DNA from: Fodinibacter sp963800505
GTDB lineage: Bacteria; Actinomycetota; Actinomycetes; Actinomycetales; Dermatophilaceae
NCBI GenBank assembly: GCA_963800505.1
Contig: CAWDBL010000022.1
Span: forward strand, 1-64,000
Direction of reading: 5' to 3'
Length of the DNA: 64,000 bases
Each line of letters starts with the position of its first letter. The first letter of the stretch is position 1. Positions 24,431 through 32,188 of this stretch are shown piece after piece. A program made the position numbers and the translations under genes. The notes under the pieces are model-generated. The model was not told the DNA's origin. It worked only from the letters and a program-made list of their open reading frames with translations, and did no database searches.

Positions 24431-26227
24431 GTGCCCACCGCCGAAGGCCACCACCGCCCGCTCAGCGCGCGGCGCCGTCCGACCTGGGCGACCACCTTCC
24501 CCGGCCTGGTCACCTTGCGGCACTACCAGCGCGGCTGGTTGACGGGTGACCTGCTGGCCGGGGTCACGGTGGCGGCCTACCTCATCCCGCAGGTGATGGC
24601 CTACGCCCAGATCGCCGGCCTCCCGCCGGCCGCGGGCCTCCTCGCGGTCATCGCCCCGACCCTCGCCTACGCGGTCCTCGGCTCCTCGCGCCAGCTGTCG
24701 GTCGGCCCGGAGTCCACGACGGCACTGATGACGGCCACGGCGGTCGCGGCCGTGGGTGCGAGCGGTGCCGACGCCTATGCCGCCCTGGCGGCCGCACTCG
24801 CCGTGGTCACCGGCGCGCTCTGCGTCGTGGGCTGGCTGTTCGGCCTGGGGTTCCTCGCCGACCTGCTCTCCAGACCGGTGCTCGTCGGCTACCTCACCGG
24901 CGTCGCCGTGCTCATGGTCGTCAGCCAGCTGGACAGCCTGACCGGCATCGACGTCGAGGGCGAGGGCATGCCGGCTCAGGTGTGGAGCGCCCTGCGCCAC
25001 CTCGACGAGGTCCACGTTCCCACGCTCGCCCTCGCCATGACGCTGCTCGTCCTGCTCCTGCTCGGGTGGCGCTTCTTCCCGCGGCTGCCGAACCCGCTCC
25101 TCGCCGTGCTCCTCGGCGCGGCCGCCGTCGCCGTCCTCGGCCTCGAGACACTCGGGGTCGAGACCGTGGGCGCGGTGCCCGACGCCATCCCGCAGCTCAG
25201 CCTGCCGGACCTCTCCCCCTCCGCCGTCGCCGCGATGATCGGGCCGGCACTCGGCATCACGGTCGTGGCCTACTCGGACAACGTGCTCACCGCCCGCGCG
25301 TTCGCCGAGCGGCTCGGGCAACGGATCGACGCCAACCAGGAGTTCCTCGCCCTCGGCGCCGCGAACATCGCCGGGGGCCTGCTGTCCGGCTTCCCGGTGA
25401 GCAGCAGCGGCAGCCGCACCGCGATCGGCGCCTCGATGCGCAGCCGCACGCAGCTGTACTCACTCGCCACCCTCGCAACCGTCCTCATCGCCCTGGTCGC
25501 CTTCGCGCCGGTCATCGCAACCTTCCCCCAGGCGGCCCTGGCCGCTCTCGTGGTCTACGCCGCCATCCGGCTCGTCGACGTCGCCGAGATCCGCCGCGTC
25601 GCGCGGTTCCGCCGCAGCGAGCTCGTGCTGCTCGTCGCCACGACGCTCGGGGTCTTCCTGTTCGGTGCGCTGTACGGCATCCTGCTGGCCGTCGCGCTGT
25701 CACTCGGTGACCTGCTGCGCCGGGTCGCGCGGCCGCACGACGGGATCCTCGGCTTCGTGCGCGGGCTCGCAGGGATGCACGACGTCGACGACTTCCCGGA
25801 GGCCGAGCAGGTGCCGGGCCTGGTCGTCTACCGCTACGACTCACCACTGTTCTTCGCGAATGCGGAGGACTTCCACCACCGTGCGCGGGCCGCCGTCGAC
25901 GAGGCCGCGACCCCCGTGGAGTGGCTCCTCATCAACGCCGAGGCCAACGTCGAGGTGGACCTCACGAGCCTCGACGCGCTCGCCCGCCTGCACCGCGACC
26001 TCGACGCGCGCGGTGTGGTGCTCGCCCTCGCCCGGGTCAAGCAGGACCTCCTCGAGGAGCTGCGGGCGGCCGGGCTGGTCGACGCGATCGGCACCGACCG
26101 GATCTACGCCACCCTCCCGACCGCGGTCGCCGCGTACTTCGAGTGGCACGAGGAGCGGCACGGTCGCCCGCACCCCTTCGGCCCGGTGCCGCCGCCCGCA
26201 CCCCCCACTACGCCTGGAAGGTCGTGA
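24431..26227 (+). CDS. SulP-family permease with STAS domain (second copy)
   Basis: A 598-residue SLC26/SulP transporter. The signature region LAGVTVAAYLIPQVMAYAQIAGLPPAAGL is near residues 35-65 and is followed by SVGPESTTALMTATAV. The STAS domain occupies roughly residues 455-570 (VYRYDSPLFFANAEDF and DLTSLDALARLHRDL). I prefer GTG 24431 because upstream codons run into the LexA box region. A TCGAAT six bases before it could be a weak -10. ATG 24413 is possible. It is only distantly similar to the other SulP protein of this window and has no arsR partner. It converges on the homocysteine methyltransferase gene with a 20-base overlap. Confidence 0.88.
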   Translation: MPTAEGHHRPLSARRRPTWATTFPGLVTLRHYQRGWLTGDLLAGVTVAAYLIPQVMAYAQIAGLPPAAGLLAVIAPTLAYAVLGSSRQLSVGPESTTALMTATAVAAVGASGADAYAALAAALAVVTGALCVVGWLFGLGFLADLLSRPVLVGYLTGVAVLMVVSQLDSLTGIDVEGEGMPAQVWSALRHLDEVHVPTLALAMTLLVLLLLGWRFFPRLPNPLLAVLLGAAAVAVLGLETLGVETVGAVPDAIPQLSLPDLSPSAVAAMIGPALGITVVAYSDNVLTARAFAERLGQRIDANQEFLALGAANIAGGLLSGFPVSSSGSRTAIGASMRSRTQLYSLATLATVLIALVAFAPVIATFPQAALAALVVYAAIRLVDVAEIRRVARFRRSELVLLVATTLGVFLFGALYGILLAVALSLGDLLRRVARPHDGILGFVRGLAGMHDVDDFPEAEQVPGLVVYRYDSPLFFANAEDFHHRARAAVDEAATPVEWLLINAEANVEVDLTSLDALARLHRDLDARGVVLALARVKQDLLEELRAAGLVDAIGTDRIYATLPTAVAAYFEWHEERHGRPHPFGPVPPPAPPTTPGRS

Positions 26228-27155
26228 CGCCCCACATCGCGGCCACGTGCCGGGCATCCGTGCCGCAGCAGCCGCCGACGACCCGCAGCCCCGGGAGCGC
26301 CGCCGCGAGCGCGGCCTGCGCGCCGCCGAGCGCCTCTGGGTCGCCCTCGTCGAGCTGCTCGGCCGCGTCGAGCTCGGCGTGGCTGAGCGCGGAGGCGTTG
26401 ACCCGGGTGCCGCCGATCCGCTCCAGCCATGGCCCGGCATCCGCCAGCGCCGGTGCCACGTGCGAGGGGTGCGCGCAGTTGACGACGAACCAGTCAGGAG
26501 GCGCCACGTCGTCGACCGCCTCGACGGCGTCCCGCAGCGCCGTGCCGTCCGGCAGCCGCCCGTCGGTCTCCACCGTGAACCCCACCGTCACCGGCAGGCC
26601 GGCCTCACCGGCAGCCAGGGCCACGCCGATCCCCTCGTTCACGGTGGTCAGCGTGAGCGAGCTCAGCAGGTCCACGCCGGCGTCCGCGAACGCCCGGGCC
26701 TGCGGCAGGTGGTAGTCACGCGCCTGCCACGGGTCCATCACCTCCCCGGCCACGTAGCCGTCCCCACGCGGCCCGACCTGCCCGGCCACCACGACCTCCC
26801 GCAGCTCGGCGGAGTACCGCTCCCCCAGCTCGGCCAGCAGCCGCACGGCATCGGTGTTGACACGCACCAGACCGTCGGCGCCGACCCCCAGCCGGGCGCC
26901 CCAGTCGGAGCTGGCCCGCCAGGTGGGCGTCTCGAGGAACAGCCCGGCCCCGGCCGCCGACGCGATCTGCGCGTACCCCGAGTAGTAGTCGACGAGGAGC
27001 TCGCGGCCCTTGGGGTCGACCAGCAGCGGGAACGCTGCGAAGTGCCTCAGCTCGACCCCGTGGTGGAAGACCAGGTCGGTCTCGAGCCCGCCGTCGGTGA
27101 CGTAGCCCGGCAGCGCCGGGTCGGGCTCCCAGGGGCGGGCTCGGCTCTCGGTCAT
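26208..27155 (-). CDS. mmuM: Homocysteine S-methyltransferase
   Basis: A 315-residue zinc enzyme that transfers a methyl group from S-methylmethionine or a related donor to homocysteine, yielding methionine. The zinc ligands are the Cys in VVNCAHPSH and the Cys pair in VVGGCCGTD, which is the full set. The N-terminal TDGGLETDLVFHHGVEL motif is typical of the MmuM branch. It is a stand-alone gene: 73 bases separate it from the ABC permease stop downstream, and no permease for S-methylmethionine is nearby. The exact methyl donor is inferred from the family. Confidence 0.88.
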   Translation of the reverse strand: MTESRARPWEPDPALPGYVTDGGLETDLVFHHGVELRHFAAFPLLVDPKGRELLVDYYSGYAQIASAAGAGLFLETPTWRASSDWGARLGVGADGLVRVNTDAVRLLAELGERYSAELREVVVAGQVGPRGDGYVAGEVMDPWQARDYHLPQARAFADAGVDLLSSLTLTTVNEGIGVALAAGEAGLPVTVGFTVETDGRLPDGTALRDAVEAVDDVAPPDWFVVNCAHPSHVAPALADAGPWLERIGGTRVNASALSHAELDAAEQLDEGDPEALGGAQAALAAALPGLRVVGGCCGTDARHVAAMWGVTTFQA

Positions 27156-27228
27156 CCCGCCAGTCTCCGTCGACGGTGCAGGCCCGTCGAGTACCTGTCG
27201 AGGGTGGCCACAACGCCCCCTCAGGCGC

Positions 27229-28047
27229 TCAGGTGAGCAGCAGCCTCGCGATCCGCCGTGACGCCCCCACGACGCCGAGCACCCCGAGCACCGCGAGGTA
27301 GGCCACGTTGCCGAGCAGCGGCCACCCCACCTCTCCCAGCATCAGCCCGCGCTCGAGCGCGACCCCCTGGTACAGCGGCGTCGCGGCCACCAGCCACTGC
27401 AGCGACTCGGGGTAGGTCGACAGCGGGAAGAACGTGGCGGAGAACAGGAACATCGGCTGGATCGCCAGCGTGACGTAGTCGAAGTGCTGCCAGCTCGTCA
27501 TGAACGTGGTCGCGAACATGCCGACGGCGCCGAACGCCAGGCCGATGAGCACCGCTGCCGGGAGCGCGAGCAGGGCCCACCACGACTGCACCAGGCCCGC
27601 GACGAGGGCCACGACGAGGAACATCGCGGAGTAGAGCGCCCCCCGGATGAGCGACCAGGTGATCTCTCCGACGGCGACGTCGCGCGGACCGAGCGGCGTG
27701 GCCAGCATCGCGTCGTAGAGGTGCTGGTACTTCAGCTTGAAGAACACGTTGTAGGTGCTGTCGGCGATCGCGCCGTTCATCGCCGACGAGGCCAGCAGCG
27801 CGGGCGCCACGAACGCGGCATACGTCACCGTGGTGCCGCCGTCGGTCGTGACGTCGCCGACCAGCGCGCCGAGCCCGACCCCGATGGAGAACAGGTAGAA
27901 GACCGGCTCGACGAAGCCGCTGAGCAGGAGCAGCCAGGCCCGCCGGAACGCGGTCATGTTGCGCCCGACGACGTGGCGCGCCAGGCCCAGCCCGGCCGGG
28001 AAGGGCAGCAGCCGCGCAGCCCGGGTGGCGCCGGCCAGGGCGCTCAC
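27229..28047 (-). CDS. ABC-2 type export permease (third gene of exporter operon)
   Basis: A 272-residue membrane protein with six predicted helices and the ABC-2 layout: N-terminal cytoplasmic RHVVGRNMTAFRRAWLLLLSGFVEPVFYLFSIGVGLG, and central KLKYQHLYDAMLATPLGPRDVAVGEITW before the last four helices. It is clearly homologous to the permease encoded just upstream, so the two probably form a heterodimer. The GTG start overlaps the stop of that gene (GTGA). I ignore the much longer open frame further upstream. The family exports drugs, lipids or polysaccharides; substrate unknown. Confidence 0.88.
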   Translation of the reverse strand: MSALAGATRAARLLPFPAGLGLARHVVGRNMTAFRRAWLLLLSGFVEPVFYLFSIGVGLGALVGDVTTDGGTTVTYAAFVAPALLASSAMNGAIADSTYNVFFKLKYQHLYDAMLATPLGPRDVAVGEITWSLIRGALYSAMFLVVALVAGLVQSWWALLALPAAVLIGLAFGAVGMFATTFMTSWQHFDYVTLAIQPMFLFSATFFPLSTYPESLQWLVAATPLYQGVALERGLMLGEVGWPLLGNVAYLAVLGVLGVVGASRRIARLLLT

Positions 28048-28895
28048 GAGACCAGCCTCCGGGTGAACGAGCGGTGCGCGAGCACCCAGCCCACCGCCAC
28101 GTAGACCAGCAGCACCGCCAGGTGCACCGCCCCCAGCGCCCCGGGCGGCGTGCCGGTGGCGGCGTCGCGGGACAGCTCGACCCCGTGCCACAGCGGCGTG
28201 ACCCAGGCGATCGGCTGCATCCACACCGGCAGCTGGTCGATGGGGAAGAAGGTGCCCGAGAACAGCATCAGCGGGGTGACGACGAACCGGAACAGGATGC
28301 TGAAGCCGTTGTCGTTGTCGAGCCACGCCGCCAGCGCGAAGGTGGGCACCGCGAAGGCCAGCCCGGTGAGCACTGCGACCGGCACCGCCAACAGCACCCA
28401 CCACGAGGAGAAGGCCCCGAACGCCGCCGCGACCAATACGAAGATCGCCGACCCGGTGAGCAGGTGGAAGGCCACGACGCCCAGGTGCCCGCCGAGCACC
28501 TCGACCACCCGCAACGGCGTGGCCAGCATGGCCGCGTACATCTGGTTCCACTTGATGTAGCCCATGACCGCGTAGGTGGACTCACCGAAGGCGGTCAGCA
28601 TCGCCTGCATGGCCAGGATGCCGGGCACGACGTACTGCAGGTAGGGCACCCCGTCGACCCCGCCGGCACTGCTGTCGACCAGCGCCCCCAGGCCCAGGCC
28701 CATGGAGAGCAGGAAGAACAGCGGCGACAGGAACCGGCTGATGATCGAGCCGCGCCAGGTGCGCCGGTAGACGGTGAAGTGGTGGGCCATCACCGACCCG
28801 AGCCGCTCGAGCGAGGACGTCGGTCGGCGCGCGCCGAAGCCGAGTCGGCCACTGGGGGTGCCCGCGGTGACGCGGTCGGATGCCGTGGTCGTCAT
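28044..28895 (-). CDS. ABC-2 type export permease (second gene of exporter operon)
   Basis: A 283-residue permease with six membrane segments. The cytoplasmic N-terminus leads into VMAHHFTVYRRTWRGSIISRFLSPLFFLLSMG, and YIKWNQMYAAMLATPLRVVEVLGG precedes the core helices. FSGTFFPIDQLPVWMQP between the last helices is typical of the DrrB/NodJ branch. The ATG overlaps the ATPase stop by four bases and the stop overlaps the next permease start. The three genes should be made as one complex. Confidence 0.9.
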   Translation of the reverse strand: MTTTASDRVTAGTPSGRLGFGARRPTSSLERLGSVMAHHFTVYRRTWRGSIISRFLSPLFFLLSMGLGLGALVDSSAGGVDGVPYLQYVVPGILAMQAMLTAFGESTYAVMGYIKWNQMYAAMLATPLRVVEVLGGHLGVVAFHLLTGSAIFVLVAAAFGAFSSWWVLLAVPVAVLTGLAFAVPTFALAAWLDNDNGFSILFRFVVTPLMLFSGTFFPIDQLPVWMQPIAWVTPLWHGVELSRDAATGTPPGALGAVHLAVLLVYVAVGWVLAHRSFTRRLVS

Positions 28896-29824
28896 CAGTC
28901 GACCAGGCTGCGGCCGGTGAGGTGGAGGAAGACGTCCTCGAGCGTGGAGCGCCGCACCAGCGACGACAGCGGCTGCACCCCGCGCGAGTGCACGGTGGCG
29001 AGGGCCGCGTCGCCGTCGTCGGCGTAGACGAGCAGCCGGTCGGGCAGCACCTCGAGCCGCTCCCCCACCCCCGTGACAGCGTCGAGGTGCTGGTCCTGCT
29101 CGTCGGGGTCGAAGCGCAGCTCGAGCACCTCGCGCGTCGAGTGCTCGGTGATGAGCGCGCGCGGGCTGCCCTCGGCGACGATCCGCCCGTGGTCCATGAC
29201 GACGAGCCGGTCGCAGAGCTGCTCGGCCTCGTCCATGTAGTGCGTCGTGATGATGAGGGTGACGCCCTCACGCTTGAGCCGGAACAGCCTGTCCCACAAC
29301 ACGTGTCGCGCCTGCGGGTCGAGGCCGGTGGTCGGCTCGTCGAGCAGCAGCACCTCGGGGTCGTTCATCAGGCTGCGCGCGATCGTGAGCCGCCGCTTCA
29401 TGCCGCCGGAGAGCGGCTCGACCCGGTCGTGCCGGCGCTCGGTGAGCTGGGCGAACTCGAGCAGCTCGTCGGCACGGGTGCGCACCTCGTGCCGGCTGAG
29501 CCCGAAGAACCGGCCGTAGACCCACAGGTTCTCCTCGACCGAGAGGTCCTCGTCGAGGATGTCGCGCTGCGGGCACACCCCCAGCCGGGCCCGGATCGCC
29601 GGCCCGTCGGATGCCGGGTCGAGGCCCAGGATGCTCAGCTCGCCCCCGGTGACCGGCGAGACGCAGCCGACCATCCGCATCGTCGACGACTTGCCGGCGC
29701 CGTTCGGCCCGAGGAAGCCGAAGGCCTCACCGCGGTACACGTCGACGTCGATGCCGTCGACCGCCGTGAAGCCGCCGAACCGCTTGGTCAGCCCCCGCGC
29801 CCGGAGCAGGATCTCGTCGCCCAC
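28895..29824 (-). CDS. ABC exporter ATP-binding protein (DrrA/NodI-like)
   Basis: A 309-residue nucleotide-binding subunit. Walker A GPNGAGKSST lies near residues 43-52, the signature LSGGMKRRLTIARSL follows, and Walker B reads LLLDEPTTGLDP. The C-terminal domain of about 80 residues (LELRFDPDEQDQ to TLEDVFLHLTGRSLVD) is the extension seen in DrrA, NodI and related exporters. I start at GTG 29824, where a TAGGGT lies seven bases upstream. The open frame extending further belongs to no gene. It heads an operon with the two permeases and forms part of the insertion separating recA from DUF3046. Confidence 0.93.
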   Translation of the reverse strand: MGDEILLRARGLTKRFGGFTAVDGIDVDVYRGEAFGFLGPNGAGKSSTMRMVGCVSPVTGGELSILGLDPASDGPAIRARLGVCPQRDILDEDLSVEENLWVYGRFFGLSRHEVRTRADELLEFAQLTERRHDRVEPLSGGMKRRLTIARSLMNDPEVLLLDEPTTGLDPQARHVLWDRLFRLKREGVTLIITTHYMDEAEQLCDRLVVMDHGRIVAEGSPRALITEHSTREVLELRFDPDEQDQHLDAVTGVGERLEVLPDRLLVYADDGDAALATVHSRGVQPLSSLVRRSTLEDVFLHLTGRSLVD

Positions 29825-29831
29825 CGGAGGG

Positions 29832-29837
29832 ACCCTA
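29832..29837 (-). promoter_or_regulatory. -10 box (TAGGGT) of the ABC exporter operon
   Basis: TAGGGT with a seven-base gap to the GTG at 29824. The position implies a leaderless or nearly leaderless mRNA. Confidence 0.55.
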
Positions 29838-29862
29838 GTCGAGCCCTCGGACAGGGCGCCCG

Positions 29863-30084
29863 TCAGCTCCGGGCCGGCTTGTCCAGGCCGTGCCGGCGGT
29901 TCTCGGGCACGTCCATGGCGTCGCAGAGAGCGGTCCACACCTCGCGCGGGGGCACCCCGGCGTCGAGCGCCTCCTGCGCGGTGCGGCCCCCGAGGGCCGC
30001 CATGTGCGTGGAGGCGGCGAGCGAGTGCGCGTAGGCGGCACCGAACTCGTCCTCGGCGAGGACCCAGAACCGGGAGAGGCGCAT
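29863..30084 (-). CDS. DUF3046 domain-containing protein
   Basis: A 73-residue protein starting MRLSRFWVLAEDEFG, with HMAALGGRTAQEALDAGVPPREVWTALCDAMDVP: the full DUF3046 domain. The family is restricted to actinobacteria. In M. tuberculosis the corresponding gene (Rv2738c, as I recall) is directly upstream of recA-recX, and its function is unknown. Here it lies 5.7 kb away from recA, separated by the SulP, mmuM and ABC exporter genes. A TACCAT six bases before the ATG marks a leaderless start. Confidence 0.92.
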   Translation of the reverse strand: MRLSRFWVLAEDEFGAAYAHSLAASTHMAALGGRTAQEALDAGVPPREVWTALCDAMDVPENRRHGLDKPARS

Positions 30085-30090
30085 GCCGGG

Positions 30091-30096
30091 ATGGTA
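30091..30096 (-). promoter_or_regulatory. -10 box (TACCAT) of the DUF3046 gene
   Basis: TACCAT, six-base gap, then ATG at 30084. It lies in the 55-bp divergent region shared with the aguB-like gene, whose own -10 may be CATACT at 30127-30132. Confidence 0.6.
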
Positions 30097-30139
30097 TGCC
30101 GTGGTACTCACCGTCCACACCACCGGCATACTGGCCCGC

Positions 30140-31108
30140 ATGCGCCTGATCACCGCCGCTGAGGTGCCCACCTCGCTCGCCCGCGTCCACGAGCCCACCA
30201 CGCCGCCCGTCCGGGTCGGCCTCGTCCAGCACGCCTGGGACGCCGATGCCGACCGGCTGCGCGCGACCCTGCGGGGCGGCATCCGCACTGCTGCCGACGC
30301 CGGCGCCCGCATCGTCTTCCTGCCCGAGCTCACCCTGTCTCGCTACCCCGCCGACGCGCTGCCGGAGGGACGCCCCGACGCGACCGCCGAGTCGCTCGAC
30401 GACGGCCCCACGGTGACGTTCGCGCGCGAGGCGGCCGCGGCATCCGGGGTGCTCGTGCACGCCTCCCTCTTCGAGCGCGCCCCGGCCCCCGACGGCACCG
30501 ACGACGGCCTCGGCTTCAACACGGCGGTCCTCGTGGCGCCGAGCGGTGACATCGTGGCGCGCACCCGCAAGACGCACATCCCGGTGACCGCGGGCTACTA
30601 CGAGGACAGGTACTTCCGGCAGGGCCCACCCACCGACGCCTACCCGGTCTACGACCTGGCCGACCCGGGGCTGCGCCTGGGGATGCCGACCTGCTGGGAC
30701 GAGTGGTTCCCCGAGGTCGCGCGCGCCTACGGCCTGGCCGGTGCGCAGGTGCTGGTCTACCCGACCGCGATCGGGAGCGAGCCCGACCACCCCGACTTCG
30801 ACACCCAGCCGCTGTGGCAGCACACCATCGTCGGCCACGCCATCGCCAACGGGCTGTTCGTGGTGGTGCCCAACCGCTACGGCACCGAGGGGCTGATCAC
30901 CTTCTACGGGTCCTCGTTCATCGCCGACCCCTACGGCCGGGTGCTGGTGCAGGCGCCGCGCGACGAGGCCGCGGTGCTCGTCGCCGACCTCGACCTCGCC
31001 CAGGGCCGCGACTGGATCGAGCTGTTCCCGTTCCTGTCGACGCGCCGACCCGACTCCTACGCCTCGCTCACCGAGCCCACCCGGCCCGAGCACCAGCGGG
31101 AGGGCTGA
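30140..31108 (+). CDS. aguB: N-carbamoylputrescine amidase-like carbon-nitrogen hydrolase
   Basis: A nitrilase-superfamily enzyme of 322 residues. The Glu-Lys-Cys triad is visible as FLPELTLSRYP (Glu near residue 62), ARTRKTHIP (Lys near 143) and MPTCWDEWFPEVAR (Cys near 184). The motif T-C-W-D-x-W-F-P-E and the downstream GHAIANGLFVVVPNR block fit the AguB branch. The next gene is agmatine deiminase, three bases away, so the pair should turn agmatine into putrescine via N-carbamoylputrescine. I start at ATG 30140; upstream codons cross the divergent promoter. Confidence 0.88.
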   Translation: MRLITAAEVPTSLARVHEPTTPPVRVGLVQHAWDADADRLRATLRGGIRTAADAGARIVFLPELTLSRYPADALPEGRPDATAESLDDGPTVTFAREAAAASGVLVHASLFERAPAPDGTDDGLGFNTAVLVAPSGDIVARTRKTHIPVTAGYYEDRYFRQGPPTDAYPVYDLADPGLRLGMPTCWDEWFPEVARAYGLAGAQVLVYPTAIGSEPDHPDFDTQPLWQHTIVGHAIANGLFVVVPNRYGTEGLITFYGSSFIADPYGRVLVQAPRDEAAVLVADLDLAQGRDWIELFPFLSTRRPDSYASLTEPTRPEHQREG

Positions 31109-31111
31109 GCC

Positions 31112-32170
31112 GTGGCGCCCACCGCGTCACCCGACAGCTGGCGGATGCCGGCCGAGTGGACCCCGCACGAGCGCACCTGGATGGCGTGGCCGTCGGCCGG
31201 CTACACGCTCGGCGACACCGAGACCGATGCCGAGGAGGCCCGCGCCACGTGGGCCGAGGTCGCCCTGGCGATCTCGGGCTTCGAGCCCGTCACGCTCGTC
31301 GTCGACCCGTCGGACGTGGCGGTCGCGCGACGGTGGCTGGGCGAGGGGCGCCACGGCCAGCACCGCGTCGACGTGCTGGAGGCGCCGCTCGACGACGCCT
31401 GGATGCGCGACATCGGCCCCACCTTCGTGCTCGGCCCCGACGGGGCGCTGGGTGCGGTCGACTGGGTCTTCAACGGCTGGGGCGCCCAGGAGTGGGCGAG
31501 CTGGGAGCACGACGCGCGGGTCGGCACCTTCGTCGCGGGCCGGGCGGGCGCCACCGCGGTGGCGAGCGAGCTGGTCAACGAGGGCGGGGGCATCCACGTC
31601 GACGGCCTGGGAACCGTGCTGCTCACCGAGACCGTGCAGCTCGACCCCGGACGCAACCCGGGCCTGGCGCGAGCCGACGTCGAGGCGGAGATGGCGCGCA
31701 CCATCGGCGCGACCACCTGCATCTGGCTCCCGCGTGGGCTCACCCGCGACTACGACGAGTTCGGCACCCGCGGGCACGTCGACATCGTGGCGACGTTCGC
31801 GTCGCCGGGCGTCGTGCTGCTGCACTGGCAGGGCGACCCGGCCCACCCCGACCACGAGGTGTCGGTCGAGCTCGAGGGTCTGCTGTCGGCCTCGCGCGAC
31901 GCCCGCGGCGAGCTGCTCGAGGTCGTGCGGGTGCCCGCGCCCCTGACCCTCGAGGACGAGGAGGGCCCGGTCGACTGGTCCTACATCAACCACCTGGTCG
32001 TCAACGACGGCGTCATCGCCTGCGCCTACGACGACCCGCAGGACGCCGACTCGCTCGCCGTGCTCGAGCGGGCGTATGCCGGGCGCCGCGTCGTCGGCGT
32101 CGACGCCCGACCGCTGTTCGCGCGCGGCGGCGGCATCCACTGCATCACCCAGCAGCAGCCGAAGGTCTGA
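31112..32170 (+). CDS. aguA: Agmatine deiminase
   Basis: Converts agmatine to N-carbamoylputrescine and ammonia. The 352-residue protein has the N-terminal RMPAEWTPHERTWMAWP, the active-site DAWMRDIGPTFV and GGGIHVDGLG. The catalytic Cys lies in ARGGGIHCITQQQP near residue 342. The GTG start lies three bases after the aguB stop, so the two are cotranscribed. No arginine decarboxylase gene is in the window, so the agmatine may be imported or made elsewhere. The downstream neighbour is convergent, with 18 bases between. Confidence 0.95.
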   Translation: MAPTASPDSWRMPAEWTPHERTWMAWPSAGYTLGDTETDAEEARATWAEVALAISGFEPVTLVVDPSDVAVARRWLGEGRHGQHRVDVLEAPLDDAWMRDIGPTFVLGPDGALGAVDWVFNGWGAQEWASWEHDARVGTFVAGRAGATAVASELVNEGGGIHVDGLGTVLLTETVQLDPGRNPGLARADVEAEMARTIGATTCIWLPRGLTRDYDEFGTRGHVDIVATFASPGVVLLHWQGDPAHPDHEVSVELEGLLSASRDARGELLEVVRVPAPLTLEDEEGPVDWSYINHLVVNDGVIACAYDDPQDADSLAVLERAYAGRRVVGVDARPLFARGGGIHCITQQQPKV

Positions 32171-32188
32171 CCGCCTGCCGTCGTTCGC

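Noticed and set aside
27229..28551. Long open frame reading through both ABC permeases
   Set aside because: The upstream part shadows the second permease. The start at 28047 overlaps that gene's stop and gives a normal-size permease.
28895..31093. 732-codon frame containing the ABC ATPase
   Set aside because: The extra N-terminal part lies antisense to the aguB-like gene and the DUF3046 region and lacks protein features. The ATPase starts at 29824.
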